Of a DNA stretch of 37,472 nucleotides, positions 15,527 through 24,666 are shown piece after piece. This DNA comes from Prevotella sp. UBA746 (GTDB taxonomy: Bacteria > Bacteroidota > Bacteroidia > Bacteroidales > Bacteroidaceae), in contig DBKQ01000118.1 in the NCBI GenBank assembly GCA_002298545.1, forward strand, positions 16,638 through 54,109, read 5' to 3'. Both the position numbers and the translations under genes were made by a program. Below the pieces are notes generated by a model. That model was given only the letters and a program-made list of their open reading frames with translations, was not told where the DNA came from and made no database searches. Position 1 is the stretch's first letter, and every line of letters begins with the position of its first letter.

Positions 15527-16840
15527 CTACTTCCTGATATTTTTCATTATCCACTCATACTGTCCCTGCTCCGTGGCATCCGATGTCCAGTGTTCGTTGA
15601 TAGGCGTTATGAGTGATTCTTTCCGGCTCTTCAGGGTGTTCCATACGGCATAGCTGGTGGTTGGCGGACAGGTTATGTCGTTGTATCCCCACGTCATATA
15701 CACCGGACAGGAGATATGGCGGGCAAAGTTTACTACATCGTAATAGGCAAGGGTCTTTGCCGTCTCCGGAGTCAAAGTGCCACTGGTAGCGTTGAAATGC
15801 GGATATCCGCCCGTTCTGCCCTTCTCCATATATGCCGCCATGTCGCTCAGTGCCGGATGGTTTACAACACAGAGCGTAACGCGCTTGTCCAGTCCTGCCG
15901 CAACCATAGATAAGGCTCCGCCCTGGCTTCCGCCTTGCATAACGACGTTCTTTTGGTCCCATTCAGGCAGACTTGTCGTGAAGTCGATGGCACGAATAAG
16001 GGCGAGATACACGTTTTTCATATAATAGCGGTTGCGGTTGTCTATACCGAACGAGAGGTATCCGCTGTTGTTGCTCTCGTTGAAGGCATGGCTGATGTCA
16101 TCAAAGGTCTGCTTCGGCAGCCGTGGGTCGAGTCCGTGTATCTCCATCTCCAGGCGTATGCATCCGCCCTCACCATAATAGCGGTGGCGAAGCGGTTCCT
16201 TGATAGTCTTGATGCCAGCTCCCGGCGGACAGATTACTATTGGACATCCTGCTGCCGGCTTCTCCTTCGGTATGAAAAGGTAGCCGTAGATGCAATGCTT
16301 GCCAACGGTGGTGAGACGCAACAGTTTACACGTCATCTTATCCGTAGTATATTCCGGTGCATCCTCAAGCGAGTATTCAAGCGGAGACTTCTTCATCTCG
16401 CTGATGTTCTGCTGCCAGAAGGCTGTGAAGTCGGAAGGCTCCTTAGTATATGGCAGGATTTTATCAACATCGAAACCTACCTTAATATGATGGCGATACT
16501 GCTTACCGTCTACGGTTGCCGTGATGGAGAGGTCGCGGAATCCCGGTGTTTTCCTTGTTCCGATGGATATCTCACACTTGCCGTTCTTTATGCTCACCTT
16601 TCCTTTTTTGTCGGCAGCAAGCATATCATCAGCAATCTCGTATTTCGCCTCACAGCTTACCGGCACTCCATATTTATACAGCTGCACACTGACAAGAGCG
16701 TTCTCACCCGTCTTGTAGAGCCAATCGCTATGATTGGGCACGGTTACCCACAGATAATCCGAGCGGTAAGGATAATTCTCCGCCTTTGTCCAGGTCATGG
16801 CGAGAACAGCCATGAACAGTATCAAAACAATTTTCTTCAT
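15527..16840 (-). CDS. Secreted acetyl esterase of carbohydrate esterase family 7 (acetylxylan esterase type)
   Basis: 437 aa with a signal peptide (1-20, ending WTKA). Residues 21-120 form an N-terminal beta domain; 125-437 is the CE7 alpha/beta hydrolase. The nucleophile elbow is GGSQGG with Ser305; the likely acid is Asp388 (WGYNDITCPP) and the base His417 (INEHW). The family marker RGQ, however, is not clear here. CE7 enzymes remove acetyl groups from xylo-oligosaccharides and cephalosporin C. Probably periplasmic or surface-bound; no sorting tail is seen. It sits 85 bp downstream of the mannose-1-phosphate guanylyltransferase gene, without other polysaccharide-use genes nearby. Confidence 0.85.
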   Translation of the reverse strand: MKKIVLILFMAVLAMTWTKAENYPYRSDYLWVTVPNHSDWLYKTGENALVSVQLYKYGVPVSCEAKYEIADDMLAADKKGKVSIKNGKCEISIGTRKTPGFRDLSITATVDGKQYRHHIKVGFDVDKILPYTKEPSDFTAFWQQNISEMKKSPLEYSLEDAPEYTTDKMTCKLLRLTTVGKHCIYGYLFIPKEKPAAGCPIVICPPGAGIKTIKEPLRHRYYGEGGCIRLEMEIHGLDPRLPKQTFDDISHAFNESNNSGYLSFGIDNRNRYYMKNVYLALIRAIDFTTSLPEWDQKNVVMQGGSQGGALSMVAAGLDKRVTLCVVNHPALSDMAAYMEKGRTGGYPHFNATSGTLTPETAKTLAYYDVVNFARHISCPVYMTWGYNDITCPPTTSYAVWNTLKSRKESLITPINEHWTSDATEQGQYEWIMKNIRK

Positions 16841-16879
16841 TATACGTCTTTTAGTTTTTCCTTTTTTTCATCCCCAGCA

Positions 16880-16912
16880 ACCCTCATTCCCTCCCTTCGG
16901 GAGGGTTAGGGT
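16880..16912. repeat. Hairpin between the CE7 esterase and manC-type genes
   Basis: CCCTCCC (16889-16895) and GGGAGGG (16899-16905) form a perfect 7-bp stem with a 3-nt loop, extended by ACCCT (16880-16884) and AGGGT (16908-16912). No T run follows on the minus strand, so it may be a REP-like repeat or an mRNA-processing hairpin more than a terminator. Confidence 0.6.
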
Positions 16913-16925
16913 GGGTATCAGTTTT

Positions 16926-18014
16926 TTACATAAAATCATCTCCCTCATCCATCTGCACCTCATTGATATATTTCCTAACGAGTGCCGACGAGTCTTCTTT
17001 CTTGCATACGAGCAACACGTTGCCCTTTTCCGCCACGATATATCCGTCGAGACCGTTGAGCACGGCAATATGGTCGTCGGGCAGTTTCACGATATTGTTG
17101 CGACATTTGTCGAGCAACACCTTATCGCTGAGCACCACGTTGTCGCCCTCGCCCTTGCTCATCGTTTCATACATGGAATGCCACGTGCCGAGGTCAGCCC
17201 ATCCGAACGAGCAGCGCATCACGTTTACGTTGTCGCTCTTCTCCAACACACCATAGTCTATCGAGAGGTTAGGATATACGGAGTAATGCTCCTCGATACA
17301 TTTCTCCTCTTTCTCCAAGGAATACTCCTCGTCGTCGACGGAACGCAACACTGGCGGGAATATCTTTTTCAGACATTCGCGAAGATATTCGCAACGGGCG
17401 AGGAAGAGACCTGTATTCCAATAGAACTCTCCGCTCTGCATGAACATCTTTGCGAAATCTCGTTCCGGTTTCTCGGTGAAGCTCTTCACTTTATATATAT
17501 TCCCTTCCGGTTCGCCGTCGCCAATCTGTATATATCCATATCCCGGTTCGGGGCGAGTCGGCTTCACTCCCATCGTGAGCAGCGAGTCATGCTCTGCCAC
17601 CCACCGGAGTCCTTCTTCCACATCAGCCTCGAAGCGTTCCTCGTTTATTATCATCTGGTCTGACGGTACAACCACGAGTCTTGCCTTGCTGTTGCGGTGG
17701 AGTATTCTGCATGTTGCCCACGACACACTGGGGGCAGTATTTCTGTTTACAGGTTCTGCCAGGATATTCTCTTCCGGAACGTCCGGCAGTTGCTCCTTTA
17801 CGAGGGATACATAGTCGCGGTTTGTTGCCACGAGTATATTTTTGGTGGATATAAACTTCGCCATGCGCTGAAAAGTCTGCTGCAGCATGGTTTGTCCTGT
17901 AGAAAAGAAGTCAAGAAACTGTTTTGGCATTGCTTCCCGGCTGACAGGCCACAATCGCTTGCCTTTACCTCCGGCAAGTATCAAGCAGTAATCATTCTCG
18001 TTATAATTCTTCAT
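16926..18014 (-). CDS. manC: Mannose-1-phosphate guanylyltransferase
   Basis: 362 aa. The nucleotidyltransferase signature is at 11-33 (LILAGGKGKRLWPVSREAMP, then KQF). Further family stretches are ILAEPVNRNTAPSV, VVVPSDQMI, EPGYGYIQIG, FTEKPERD and FYWNTGLFL, with a VMRCSFGWADLGTWHSMYE region near 265-285. It converts mannose-1-phosphate and GTP to GDP-mannose in the cytoplasm, for GDP-fucose and polysaccharide synthesis. The length suits the short enzyme without a fused isomerase domain. The promoter region upstream (18015 on) has only a weak -7-like CAAAGTTT at 18040-18047. The CE7 gene downstream may be co-transcribed. Confidence 0.93.
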   Translation of the reverse strand: MKNYNENDYCLILAGGKGKRLWPVSREAMPKQFLDFFSTGQTMLQQTFQRMAKFISTKNILVATNRDYVSLVKEQLPDVPEENILAEPVNRNTAPSVSWATCRILHRNSKARLVVVPSDQMIINEERFEADVEEGLRWVAEHDSLLTMGVKPTRPEPGYGYIQIGDGEPEGNIYKVKSFTEKPERDFAKMFMQSGEFYWNTGLFLARCEYLRECLKKIFPPVLRSVDDEEYSLEKEEKCIEEHYSVYPNLSIDYGVLEKSDNVNVMRCSFGWADLGTWHSMYETMSKGEGDNVVLSDKVLLDKCRNNIVKLPDDHIAVLNGLDGYIVAEKGNVLLVCKKEDSSALVRKYINEVQMDEGDDFM

Positions 18015-18180
18015 TGCATTAAATCCTATAGATATTTACAAAGTTTTCTTATATATCGCACGAAATTACTTTTTATTGTTGACACCTGCAAGGATTTATG
18101 TTTTTTTAAATACACACAGAAATCGTAGGATAAAAAATGTATTGCCCTCACCGTTCTTTCATCCTTATAGCAGTTATTCC

Positions 18181-18263
18181 AAACGCTCCCAGTGTTTCGC
18201 CTAAACACTCCGGGTGTTTCGCCTAAACGCTTCCGGTGTTTCGCCTAAACGCTGTCAGTGTTT
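18181..18263. repeat. Array of four 17-bp palindromes at 22-bp spacing
   Basis: Units at 18181-18197, 18203-18219, 18225-18241 and 18247-18263 share AAAC(G/A)CT...GTGTTT, each an imperfect palindrome (AAACACTCCGGGTGTTT is the best). They are separated by a 5-bp spacer, CGCCT in all three gaps. The array lies about 170 bp upstream of the manC-type start, in the 412-bp spacer 18015-18426. The rest of that spacer has a terminator (18359-18399) and a short direct repeat (TCATTCCACACT, near 18276-18304). Confidence 0.8.
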
Positions 18264-18358
18264 CAATCAACTCCTCATTCCACACTTCTCATTCCACACT
18301 CCCAATACCCCTCACCACCCAAATGACCGAAAAACTTTTTTTTTTCATACAAGCAAAT

Positions 18359-18399
18359 ATAAAAAAAGAGAAGGCATCTGCCATTACACAGATGTCTTC
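18359..18399 (-). terminator. Intrinsic terminator of the 1300-aa protein gene
   Basis: On the minus strand 18399-18389 (GAAGACATCTG) pairs with 18380-18370 (CAGATGCCTTC), one mismatch, 8-nt loop, followed directly by a run of seven T. It lies about 30 nt after the stop at 18427. Confidence 0.85.
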
Positions 18400-18426
18400 C
18401 CTTGATTTTGATTTATCGGATATTAA

Positions 18427-21400
18427 CTATCTCTTTATCTTCTTGCCGTTCTGGATAACAACACCACGATAGTTGCTGTCTACCTGCTGACCGGCGAGGT
18501 TATACATCGGCTTGGCCGGGTCGAGCACACCATTTGAAGAAGAAGCATCGACAGCATGGATACCGTCGGTCTGGTTCAGATAGATGATGCTTGCTGATGA
18601 CTCACAGTTGAGATATGCACCGCCCTTTGCCACTGTAGTTCCGGCAACAGACTTGAATACGTTCTTGCCGTTGTCGGTGGTCAATGCCCATGACTTGCCA
18701 ACGTTCTCGGCAGATATGGTATAGTCGGCAGTTGTTGCTACAAGCAGATTGTTCTCTACTGCTGTGGCTGTCTCTATCGGCATTACCTCGTATTCTCCGG
18801 CTGCGCCTTCAATTAGAACTCCGGTGTTTGCCGGTACTTCTGTCAATTCCGTAAGCTCCGTATAGTTGCCGTTAACGGCTGATACGGCGTAAGCCTTCAG
18901 TGCTGGAGTTGCAGAGAAGTCGAGAGCACGCTTGTAGTTGTAGGTCATGTAGCCGTCTGCAGCTACTTTCACAACAACTGGCTTGATTGTGAGCGAGAAG
19001 TTCTCCTCTGCATCCTCACCATTCTCTATAGTAGCGACTGCCGGCTGGTTCTCAAACTCGTTGTTGATGTCTACGATATTGAAGGTATATACGTAAGAGG
19101 CATCCAGGTTAGAGAACTCGAACGTACCGTCTTCTTTTGTGAATGAACCAAACTTCATGTCGTCACCATCGGCATTTACCCATGTGAGCTGAGCCACAAT
19201 GCCTTTTACAGGAGTGTTGCCCCACTTCAGCTGGCCGTATACCTTGAAGTTCGGCTTCGTCATTACGATATCGGCAAACGACTCGTTCTCGGTGATTTCA
19301 ACAGGCTCTGATGTGTAGTCGTTGAATTTCTCCTTCGCTGCTTTCAGGATGTACTCCTTGCCAGGCTCTACCTCGGCAAAGGTATAAACGCCCTCGTCGG
19401 TAGTAGTAGCAGAATAGTTCAATTCTCCGCTTGAGAGTGTTACGGTAGCATCGGCTACAGGAGCGTTGTGGAACAACAGCTTACCCGTTACGCTTACTGC
19501 CTTTTTCTTCAGAGTGATGTTCTTCTCAAGACTTGAAGCAACACTTACATTCTCTTCTGTATAGTCAAGGTATCCCTCGGCTGTTGCTGTCAATGTGTAA
19601 GTCTTGTCAGTCTGGATTACAGATATTGAATATGCACCCTCGGCATCTGTCTTACCTGAATAGATTACATCGTCGGCACTCTTCAGTGTTACTGATGCAT
19701 CTGCTACGGCAGCATCACCACATTTAACGGTTCCGGAGATTGTTGCCGGATCCTTCTGGATAGCGAATGTTGCTACTGGAGTAGTTTTATTGCTCCAGTC
19801 CTTAGCAGTACCCGACTTGTAATATGCTGTATTGTAATCGGTGTCAACAGGATAATTTACGTTGATGTAGTTCCCTGCATCACTCTTCACATAAGTATAG
19901 AAGCGGATTGCTGAAGTACCGTCCCATACTATCGGTGTCGGGAATGTTACGTTAGTAACGTAATCGGTTCCTTCTGTAAAGGTAACGTCATCGCCGTCGA
20001 CGATTGTTACTGTTGTCAGTGCGTCTGTATTCTCTCCAGCCTTATAGTCAGCCTCAGCTACCATACCGTATGCGAGAGTCTGATGCAGCTGCTTAACGGT
20101 TTTCGAGGTATTAGGAGAACCTGAGAATGACACTCCTGCGACCTTGTCGCCTGCCTTCAAGCCAAACTTCGTCAGCATCTCGGCATTATAGATAACATCG
20201 AAAAGACCGCCCTTGGTATTGTCTGCATAGTTCAGATAGAACACCTCGTTGCTCTGAGTGCCGTTCTGCTTTCCGATTACTACATCAGATACTGCCTGCT
20301 CCTCGGCTACTGTTACGTCTACCTCTGGAGTCTTAACGCTATAGTTGTCGGCAGCATTCTTATACTCGGCATATAGCTTTACTGTTCCGGCAGCATGAGG
20401 AGTATAAGCAAGAGTGAAGTCGGCTTCACCAGTAGCTGCTATTTCTGAAGACTCGGCTGTTGCCACCGGTTCGTTGTCGGCATAGAGGGTGAGTGTGTAA
20501 GAGCCGGCAGCCTCAGCTGCGGTGTTGAGGTTCTTCAGTTTCAGAGTTGCCTCATACTTATTGTTTACCACGCCGACAGAAGGGAATTTCTTCTCTGCCA
20601 CCATGACATCATGGGCAACATTGACTCTCTCGAATCCATAGATATTGTCGACACAGGTATAACCGGCACCGAAACCGATATAGTAGTTACCGGCTGGGAT
20701 ATTGTCGATTACGAATGTCTTCAGCTCACCATAATAGTAAGTGCTGCTTACTGCCCTTGAAGAACTCATGTCCTCTGAAGCGATAGTCTTGGCGAGGGTC
20801 CAGTTCTGACGGTCGGTTGAATAGTATACCTTCAGATATACGTCGGAACCTGCCTGATAATAGTTGGTGCGCGCTGCATCTACCGTCATCTTTTCGCCTT
20901 CTGTAACCTTGAGCAATGGAGTGATGAGCATTGACTCCTGACCGCGCGAACCGTTTGTTGCAAGATATGGGTTCTCGCTTGAAGAATAGTCGCGCTGCTT
21001 GATTTCCCAATTGCCCTCAAGAATCATTCCTGCCGGAACGTCCTCGCTGCTGAAGCTCTCGAAATACTTCGACGGATCGAGCACGGTGCCGGAAACTGCA
21101 AATGTGAAGTCGTCTACATCATTTGCCTTTACTGTAACATTGCCAGAGTATATTCCGGCAACGGCATTGTTCAGTGTTATATTGAGCGGTGCCTGCTCGT
21201 GAGGAGCGACAGTAAGCGGCAGTGTAACATCATGGCTGAAGCCTTCCGGAACGTCAATTGCCGTTACCACGAGAGGTGCGGCACCGTTGTTGCGGATGGC
21301 AAATTCCTTTGATGTTGGTTTGTTAACCATTCCGTAAGAGAAGTTCTCGCCGGCATCAATTCGTCCGCCGTCATTGCGAACCTGCATCTCAGGAGCATAT

Positions 21401-22329
21401 TTCACCGGTTCTATCCATGTACCGTAGCTTGTTGTCTGAGTGAGGTTTTCCATCACATCGTAACGGTTGCGGGCTGGATAGGTGGCATAGTCTACCTCAG
21501 CGGCAAGTGTTGCTGTGGCTGATGCACCAACGGCGAGCGGTTCTGTAAGCGGCAGGGTGTAGACTACTGCGTTTTCTTTGCTATAGTTTACGATGCTGAG
21601 GGAGTAGCCCTCGGTGCCCGGTGTAAGGTCTACATCACCGTTGTTGGTATACTGTACGGTGTAGTTGATGGCAAACTTGCCGTCGGCGGTGCAGTCCGGC
21701 TCCTGTTTTCCGTTGTTTGTAACCTTGTCTATCTTCAAAGCCTTGACGAGTTCGTACTCTGCCTTGTCGGCTGAGAAGTCATCGATATATACGTTGTTGC
21801 CGCGAATACCGATATAGGTAGGTTCGGTCTGTGCCGGGATGTCTACCTTCACCCAATCGGATGTTGACAGGGTTGGTGTTGTTTCGAGGGTAATCTCGTC
21901 GCCACGAGTATACTTGGCTCCTGTCTTTGTTACCTTGTAAAACTTAATGGTACCATAAGAGCTGGTCTGTTTTACATAGATGCTCGAAGCTCCGGTTATC
22001 TGAGGAGTTACGAGAAGGTCGTTTACCGTGTTTGAATACCAGCCGGAACCGATGGTCTGCGAACCGATCTGCAATGCTCCGCTACCGTTACGACCTGTGT
22101 CGGTACCATAAGCGTAATCAACATAGTAAGTTTCTGTATTCCAACCGCTGTCGTCATCATACGACTGCACGATGTGCCCCCAACCGGAAGCTACCTTGAA
22201 GTCGTGTGCCGCAGTACTTATCGCGGTATTGAAATCTACCGCATAAGGACTGAACGAATCAGCTTGCGCCACATTTGTTCCGAAGAACAAGGCGAACAGA
22301 AACACGAAAATGTAATTAATCTGTTTCAT
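18427..22329 (-). CDS. Large secreted multidomain protein with T9SS-type sorting tail
   Basis: 1300 aa with a signal peptide (1-23). Domains by eye: a jelly-roll resembling choice-of-anchor J at about 25-190; an ASH-like Ig domain near 330-425; a second anchor-J-like domain near 425-570; an Ig-like adhesion domain near 575-680; then three carboxypeptidase-regulatory-like beta domains (from about 862, ISGTVKCGDAAVADASV; 945; 1025). The C-terminus is the short sorting signal (MYNLAGQQV, GVVIQNGKK), nearly the same as in the 264-aa protein at 493. No catalytic motif was seen, so a surface adhesin or matrix role is likely. It has its own consensus promoter and terminator, so it is a single-gene unit. 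Confidence 0.8.
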   Translation of the reverse strand: MKQINYIFVFLFALFFGTNVAQADSFSPYAVDFNTAISTAAHDFKVASGWGHIVQSYDDDSGWNTETYYVDYAYGTDTGRNGSGALQIGSQTIGSGWYSNTVNDLLVTPQITGASSIYVKQTSSYGTIKFYKVTKTGAKYTRGDEITLETTPTLSTSDWVKVDIPAQTEPTYIGIRGNNVYIDDFSADKAEYELVKALKIDKVTNNGKQEPDCTADGKFAINYTVQYTNNGDVDLTPGTEGYSLSIVNYSKENAVVYTLPLTEPLAVGASATATLAAEVDYATYPARNRYDVMENLTQTTSYGTWIEPVKYAPEMQVRNDGGRIDAGENFSYGMVNKPTSKEFAIRNNGAAPLVVTAIDVPEGFSHDVTLPLTVAPHEQAPLNITLNNAVAGIYSGNVTVKANDVDDFTFAVSGTVLDPSKYFESFSSEDVPAGMILEGNWEIKQRDYSSSENPYLATNGSRGQESMLITPLLKVTEGEKMTVDAARTNYYQAGSDVYLKVYYSTDRQNWTLAKTIASEDMSSSRAVSSTYYYGELKTFVIDNIPAGNYYIGFGAGYTCVDNIYGFERVNVAHDVMVAEKKFPSVGVVNNKYEATLKLKNLNTAAEAAGSYTLTLYADNEPVATAESSEIAATGEADFTLAYTPHAAGTVKLYAEYKNAADNYSVKTPEVDVTVAEEQAVSDVVIGKQNGTQSNEVFYLNYADNTKGGLFDVIYNAEMLTKFGLKAGDKVAGVSFSGSPNTSKTVKQLHQTLAYGMVAEADYKAGENTDALTTVTIVDGDDVTFTEGTDYVTNVTFPTPIVWDGTSAIRFYTYVKSDAGNYINVNYPVDTDYNTAYYKSGTAKDWSNKTTPVATFAIQKDPATISGTVKCGDAAVADASVTLKSADDVIYSGKTDAEGAYSISVIQTDKTYTLTATAEGYLDYTEENVSVASSLEKNITLKKKAVSVTGKLLFHNAPVADATVTLSSGELNYSATTTDEGVYTFAEVEPGKEYILKAAKEKFNDYTSEPVEITENESFADIVMTKPNFKVYGQLKWGNTPVKGIVAQLTWVNADGDDMKFGSFTKEDGTFEFSNLDASYVYTFNIVDINNEFENQPAVATIENGEDAEENFSLTIKPVVVKVAADGYMTYNYKRALDFSATPALKAYAVSAVNGNYTELTELTEVPANTGVLIEGAAGEYEVMPIETATAVENNLLVATTADYTISAENVGKSWALTTDNGKNVFKSVAGTTVAKGGAYLNCESSASIIYLNQTDGIHAVDASSSNGVLDPAKPMYNLAGQQVDSNYRGVVIQNGKKIKR

Positions 22330-22372
22330 AAGCTTGAAAGTTAAATGATAATTATTATATACGTTCTATTTG

Positions 22373-22403
22373 CAAATTTACATTATTTTAAGAACTTTAC
22401 AAA
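22373..22403 (-). promoter_or_regulatory. Bacteroidetes promoter of the 1300-aa protein gene
   Basis: Minus-strand -33 TTTG at 22403-22400, -7 TAAATTTG at 22380-22373, 19-bp spacer. Predicted start near 22366, giving a leader of about 37 nt to the ATG at 22329. Confidence 0.8.
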
Positions 22404-22458
22404 CAAAAAGTAAGAAAATTATATATAAAGTCTAAATAAAAATATATTTAATACAATT

Positions 22459-22504
22459 CTTCCCCTATCTCTGGTTATTTTTTATAAACCGTAGATAGGG
22501 GAAG
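22459..22504 (-). terminator. Hairpin terminator after the Omp28-like gene
   Basis: 22459-22470 (CTTCCCCTATCT) and 22493-22504 (AGATAGGGGAAG) form a perfect 12-bp stem; GGTT/AACC inside extends it. It begins about 13 nt after the stop at 22517. The T run is weak, so termination may be partial. Confidence 0.65.
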
Positions 22505-22516
22505 TATCATATTATG

Positions 22517-24475
22517 TTATCTTACCACCTTATGACTCTTGCCATTATGACGGATGATATAAATGCCTTTCTGGGCAGTGTTTTCGCTCATCTTTACTCC
22601 ATCGAGAGTATAGATGCCGTCGGCAGCTTCAGACTGCATTTCATCGGAAGCCACACCATTGATTGCTGTGGTGTTACCAAGCTTCACGCTGTTGCAGTTT
22701 GTTACGTCTGCCATCTGCATGTTATCTGTCGTAACCTGATCGAAGGCTTTGGTAATGAAAGCTACTACCTTTATGTCGTCGGCCTTCCAGTCGGCAGGCA
22801 AGGTGTAGCTGTAGTGGGCAGAGTATTTGTTGCCATCTACATTGATTTTATCACCAACGGCTGGCGTGAGGTAAGTACGGAGCACCTGGTTGTGTACATA
22901 CTTCTGAGTTGTTGATGTACCGCCAAAAGAACTGTTGTATACCACCTGCTTACCAACTACATTGTCTTCGGCAAGCATCACGGTGAGAGCCATGTCGCCG
23001 AAGATTGCCGGAGCTTCATCGGCGATATCGCCATCAACGTCCACGCTAACCTGTCTTGTGGCATTATCGAAAGAAGTCTTGAGATAGACTGTGGCGAAAG
23101 ACGGGAATGACTTTGCCTCGTCGACGAAAACTCTTATTCCGTCGTACACCCAACTTGGCATTATCTGCGCATAATCGTTTATATCAAAAGCATAATGTCT
23201 CTCGCCCATGCCGTAGAAGAAGCGGTTGGATGTGCTGCAAGGAGTGGTGTAGGCATAGAGGTCGTTGAGATAGAGCGATGACTCCACGGCGAGCGGTTCG
23301 CCCCTCTGATAGATGTTCACCACACAAGCGTCCTGGTCTTTGTCAACCAGAGAATAATAGTCGTTTACGAACGGAGCGAGATAATTGTTCTGACTGTTAT
23401 ACTGCTCGATATACGACTGCTGACGCTCAAAGCCATTGTTGTAAGCCACAAACGGGTCTGCCAGGGTGCCGCGTTCAGTTGCTACCGGTGTCTCGCCGTC
23501 TATCTGGTCTACAAAGATATTCAGGTTGTGTCTGCCTACTGCTGTTGTAGAAGGCATCTCAAACATCGTAGCGAATGTCGTGGATTTTCCCGGTGCAAAG
23601 CCATCCTTGAAATCCTTGTTGTTGTCTCCGTTGATGTCAAAATATGTCGGTTCGCCATCGTCTATCTTGAGACCGAGGCGCAAGGAGTTGATAGACTCCA
23701 GTCCGGCATTGGTGTAAGACATCATGATATCCATCTTGCTGCCAATCTTCTTGTAGCTTGTGCCGTTGAGGATGCTGTTCAGCCCGATAACCTTCTTCGG
23801 CAGACTGCTCACGTCTATGATGAGCTGCACGCAGAGGTCGCCGAGATTAGTGATGGAATTGAACGTTTCGTTCTGAAGAATCAGGGCAGAATAAGAACTT
23901 GACACCTTGTCGCCATAGAAGCACAGGGCACCCTTATTGGCTGCTGCCATCTCCTCACTCTCGTTATAGGTGAAGCCCATGATATACTGGTCGTCGCCGG
24001 TTATCTCTATCTCCTGTGCAGAATTCAGGCGCACGTCGTTCCATCCCTCAGAAGTGCGGCGCACGGAACTGCGCACCAGTTCCTCGGCATTGCCCAGTTC
24101 ATCCACCTTATATATAAAGATGTTCGACTTGCCGATTGACTCCGCCACGGCGAAGCGCACGCCAACAATCTTGCATCCCTTATAGTTTGCCATTGTCTGA
24201 CTTGTGAGCATCGCCGCCATATCATAAGAACCGGCAGTTCCGATGCGTGCACCCTTTGTTGTGATGCTGTCGCCCTGGCAATAGCCCACTCCGCGCTCTG
24301 TTGCGGCGAGAGCTCGCTGCGGAGCCTTCATCATGTTGCCCTCTGCTGTCATTGTCCTTGCCGAGACGGTGACGGGAACGTAAGCCACGCTCCTGCCTGC
24401 ATTAATCTCCACCTGCTGTGCACTGACGAAGAGCCACTGCACAAGGAGCAACATCAATATGCTAATCTTTTTCAT
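22517..24475 (-). CDS. Secreted Omp28-like protein with sorting tail
   Basis: 652 aa with a signal peptide (1-19, ending FVSAQ). The N-terminal half contains a beta-rich module (about 60-215, GYCQGDSITTKGARIGT onward). The region near 480-590 resembles the Omp28 outer-membrane protein family (MALTVMLAEDNVVGKQ, YVHNQVLRTYLTPAVGD, WKADDIKVVAFITKAF). The thioredoxin-like CxxC part found in many Omp28 relatives is not visible. The sorting tail is at the end (IYTLDGVKM, then GIYIIRHNGKSHKVVR). Probably surface-exposed. The start codon is 192 bp after the 843-aa gene, with a MITE-like element between, and no clear -7 box was found there, so transcription may read through from upstream. Confidence 0.75.
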   Translation of the reverse strand: MKKISILMLLLVQWLFVSAQQVEINAGRSVAYVPVTVSARTMTAEGNMMKAPQRALAATERGVGYCQGDSITTKGARIGTAGSYDMAAMLTSQTMANYKGCKIVGVRFAVAESIGKSNIFIYKVDELGNAEELVRSSVRRTSEGWNDVRLNSAQEIEITGDDQYIMGFTYNESEEMAAANKGALCFYGDKVSSSYSALILQNETFNSITNLGDLCVQLIIDVSSLPKKVIGLNSILNGTSYKKIGSKMDIMMSYTNAGLESINSLRLGLKIDDGEPTYFDINGDNNKDFKDGFAPGKSTTFATMFEMPSTTAVGRHNLNIFVDQIDGETPVATERGTLADPFVAYNNGFERQQSYIEQYNSQNNYLAPFVNDYYSLVDKDQDACVVNIYQRGEPLAVESSLYLNDLYAYTTPCSTSNRFFYGMGERHYAFDINDYAQIMPSWVYDGIRVFVDEAKSFPSFATVYLKTSFDNATRQVSVDVDGDIADEAPAIFGDMALTVMLAEDNVVGKQVVYNSSFGGTSTTQKYVHNQVLRTYLTPAVGDKINVDGNKYSAHYSYTLPADWKADDIKVVAFITKAFDQVTTDNMQMADVTNCNSVKLGNTTAINGVASDEMQSEAADGIYTLDGVKMSENTAQKGIYIIRHNGKSHKVVR

Positions 24476-24503
24476 TTCTATTCTCTTTTATGATTCCTGA
24501 TAT

Positions 24504-24653
24504 TATAATCTTCCCCTCCCCCGCCTCCCCTTCCAGGGGCGGAGCAGTTTCCCTTGCTACTTTAATCTTCATAACTCTCTCCCAACATTATTTTCTGAGT
24601 TATTAGAGTCATTGCATCACCCTTCGAAAAGATGGCGGAAGAGGGGGAAGACA
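24504..24653. mobile_element. MITE-like intergenic element, short copy
   Basis: The first 52 bp match the element at 9266 (about 48 of 52 positions), including the CCTCCCCCGCC start and GGGGCGGAGCAGTTTCC. The right end (about 24635-24653, GCGGAAGAGGGGGAAGA) is an imperfect inverted copy of the left. About 150 bp against about 305 bp for the first copy; the middles are unrelated. Non-coding. Confidence 0.45.
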
Positions 24654-24666
24654 TAAGCTTTAAATA

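Noticed and set aside
15935..16909. 324-codon plus-strand frame
   Set aside because: Antisense to the CE7 esterase with intact nucleophile, acid and base motifs; no protein features of its own.
16797..17663. 288-codon plus-strand frame
   Set aside because: Antisense to the manC-type gene, which has clear catalytic motifs; a frame shadow.
18040..18047. Promoter for the manC-type gene
   Set aside because: CAAAGTTT departs from the -7 consensus and has no -33 partner; too weak to list.
18181..18263. CRISPR-like array
   Set aside because: Spacers are only 5 bp and identical, units are palindromic and no cas genes are near.
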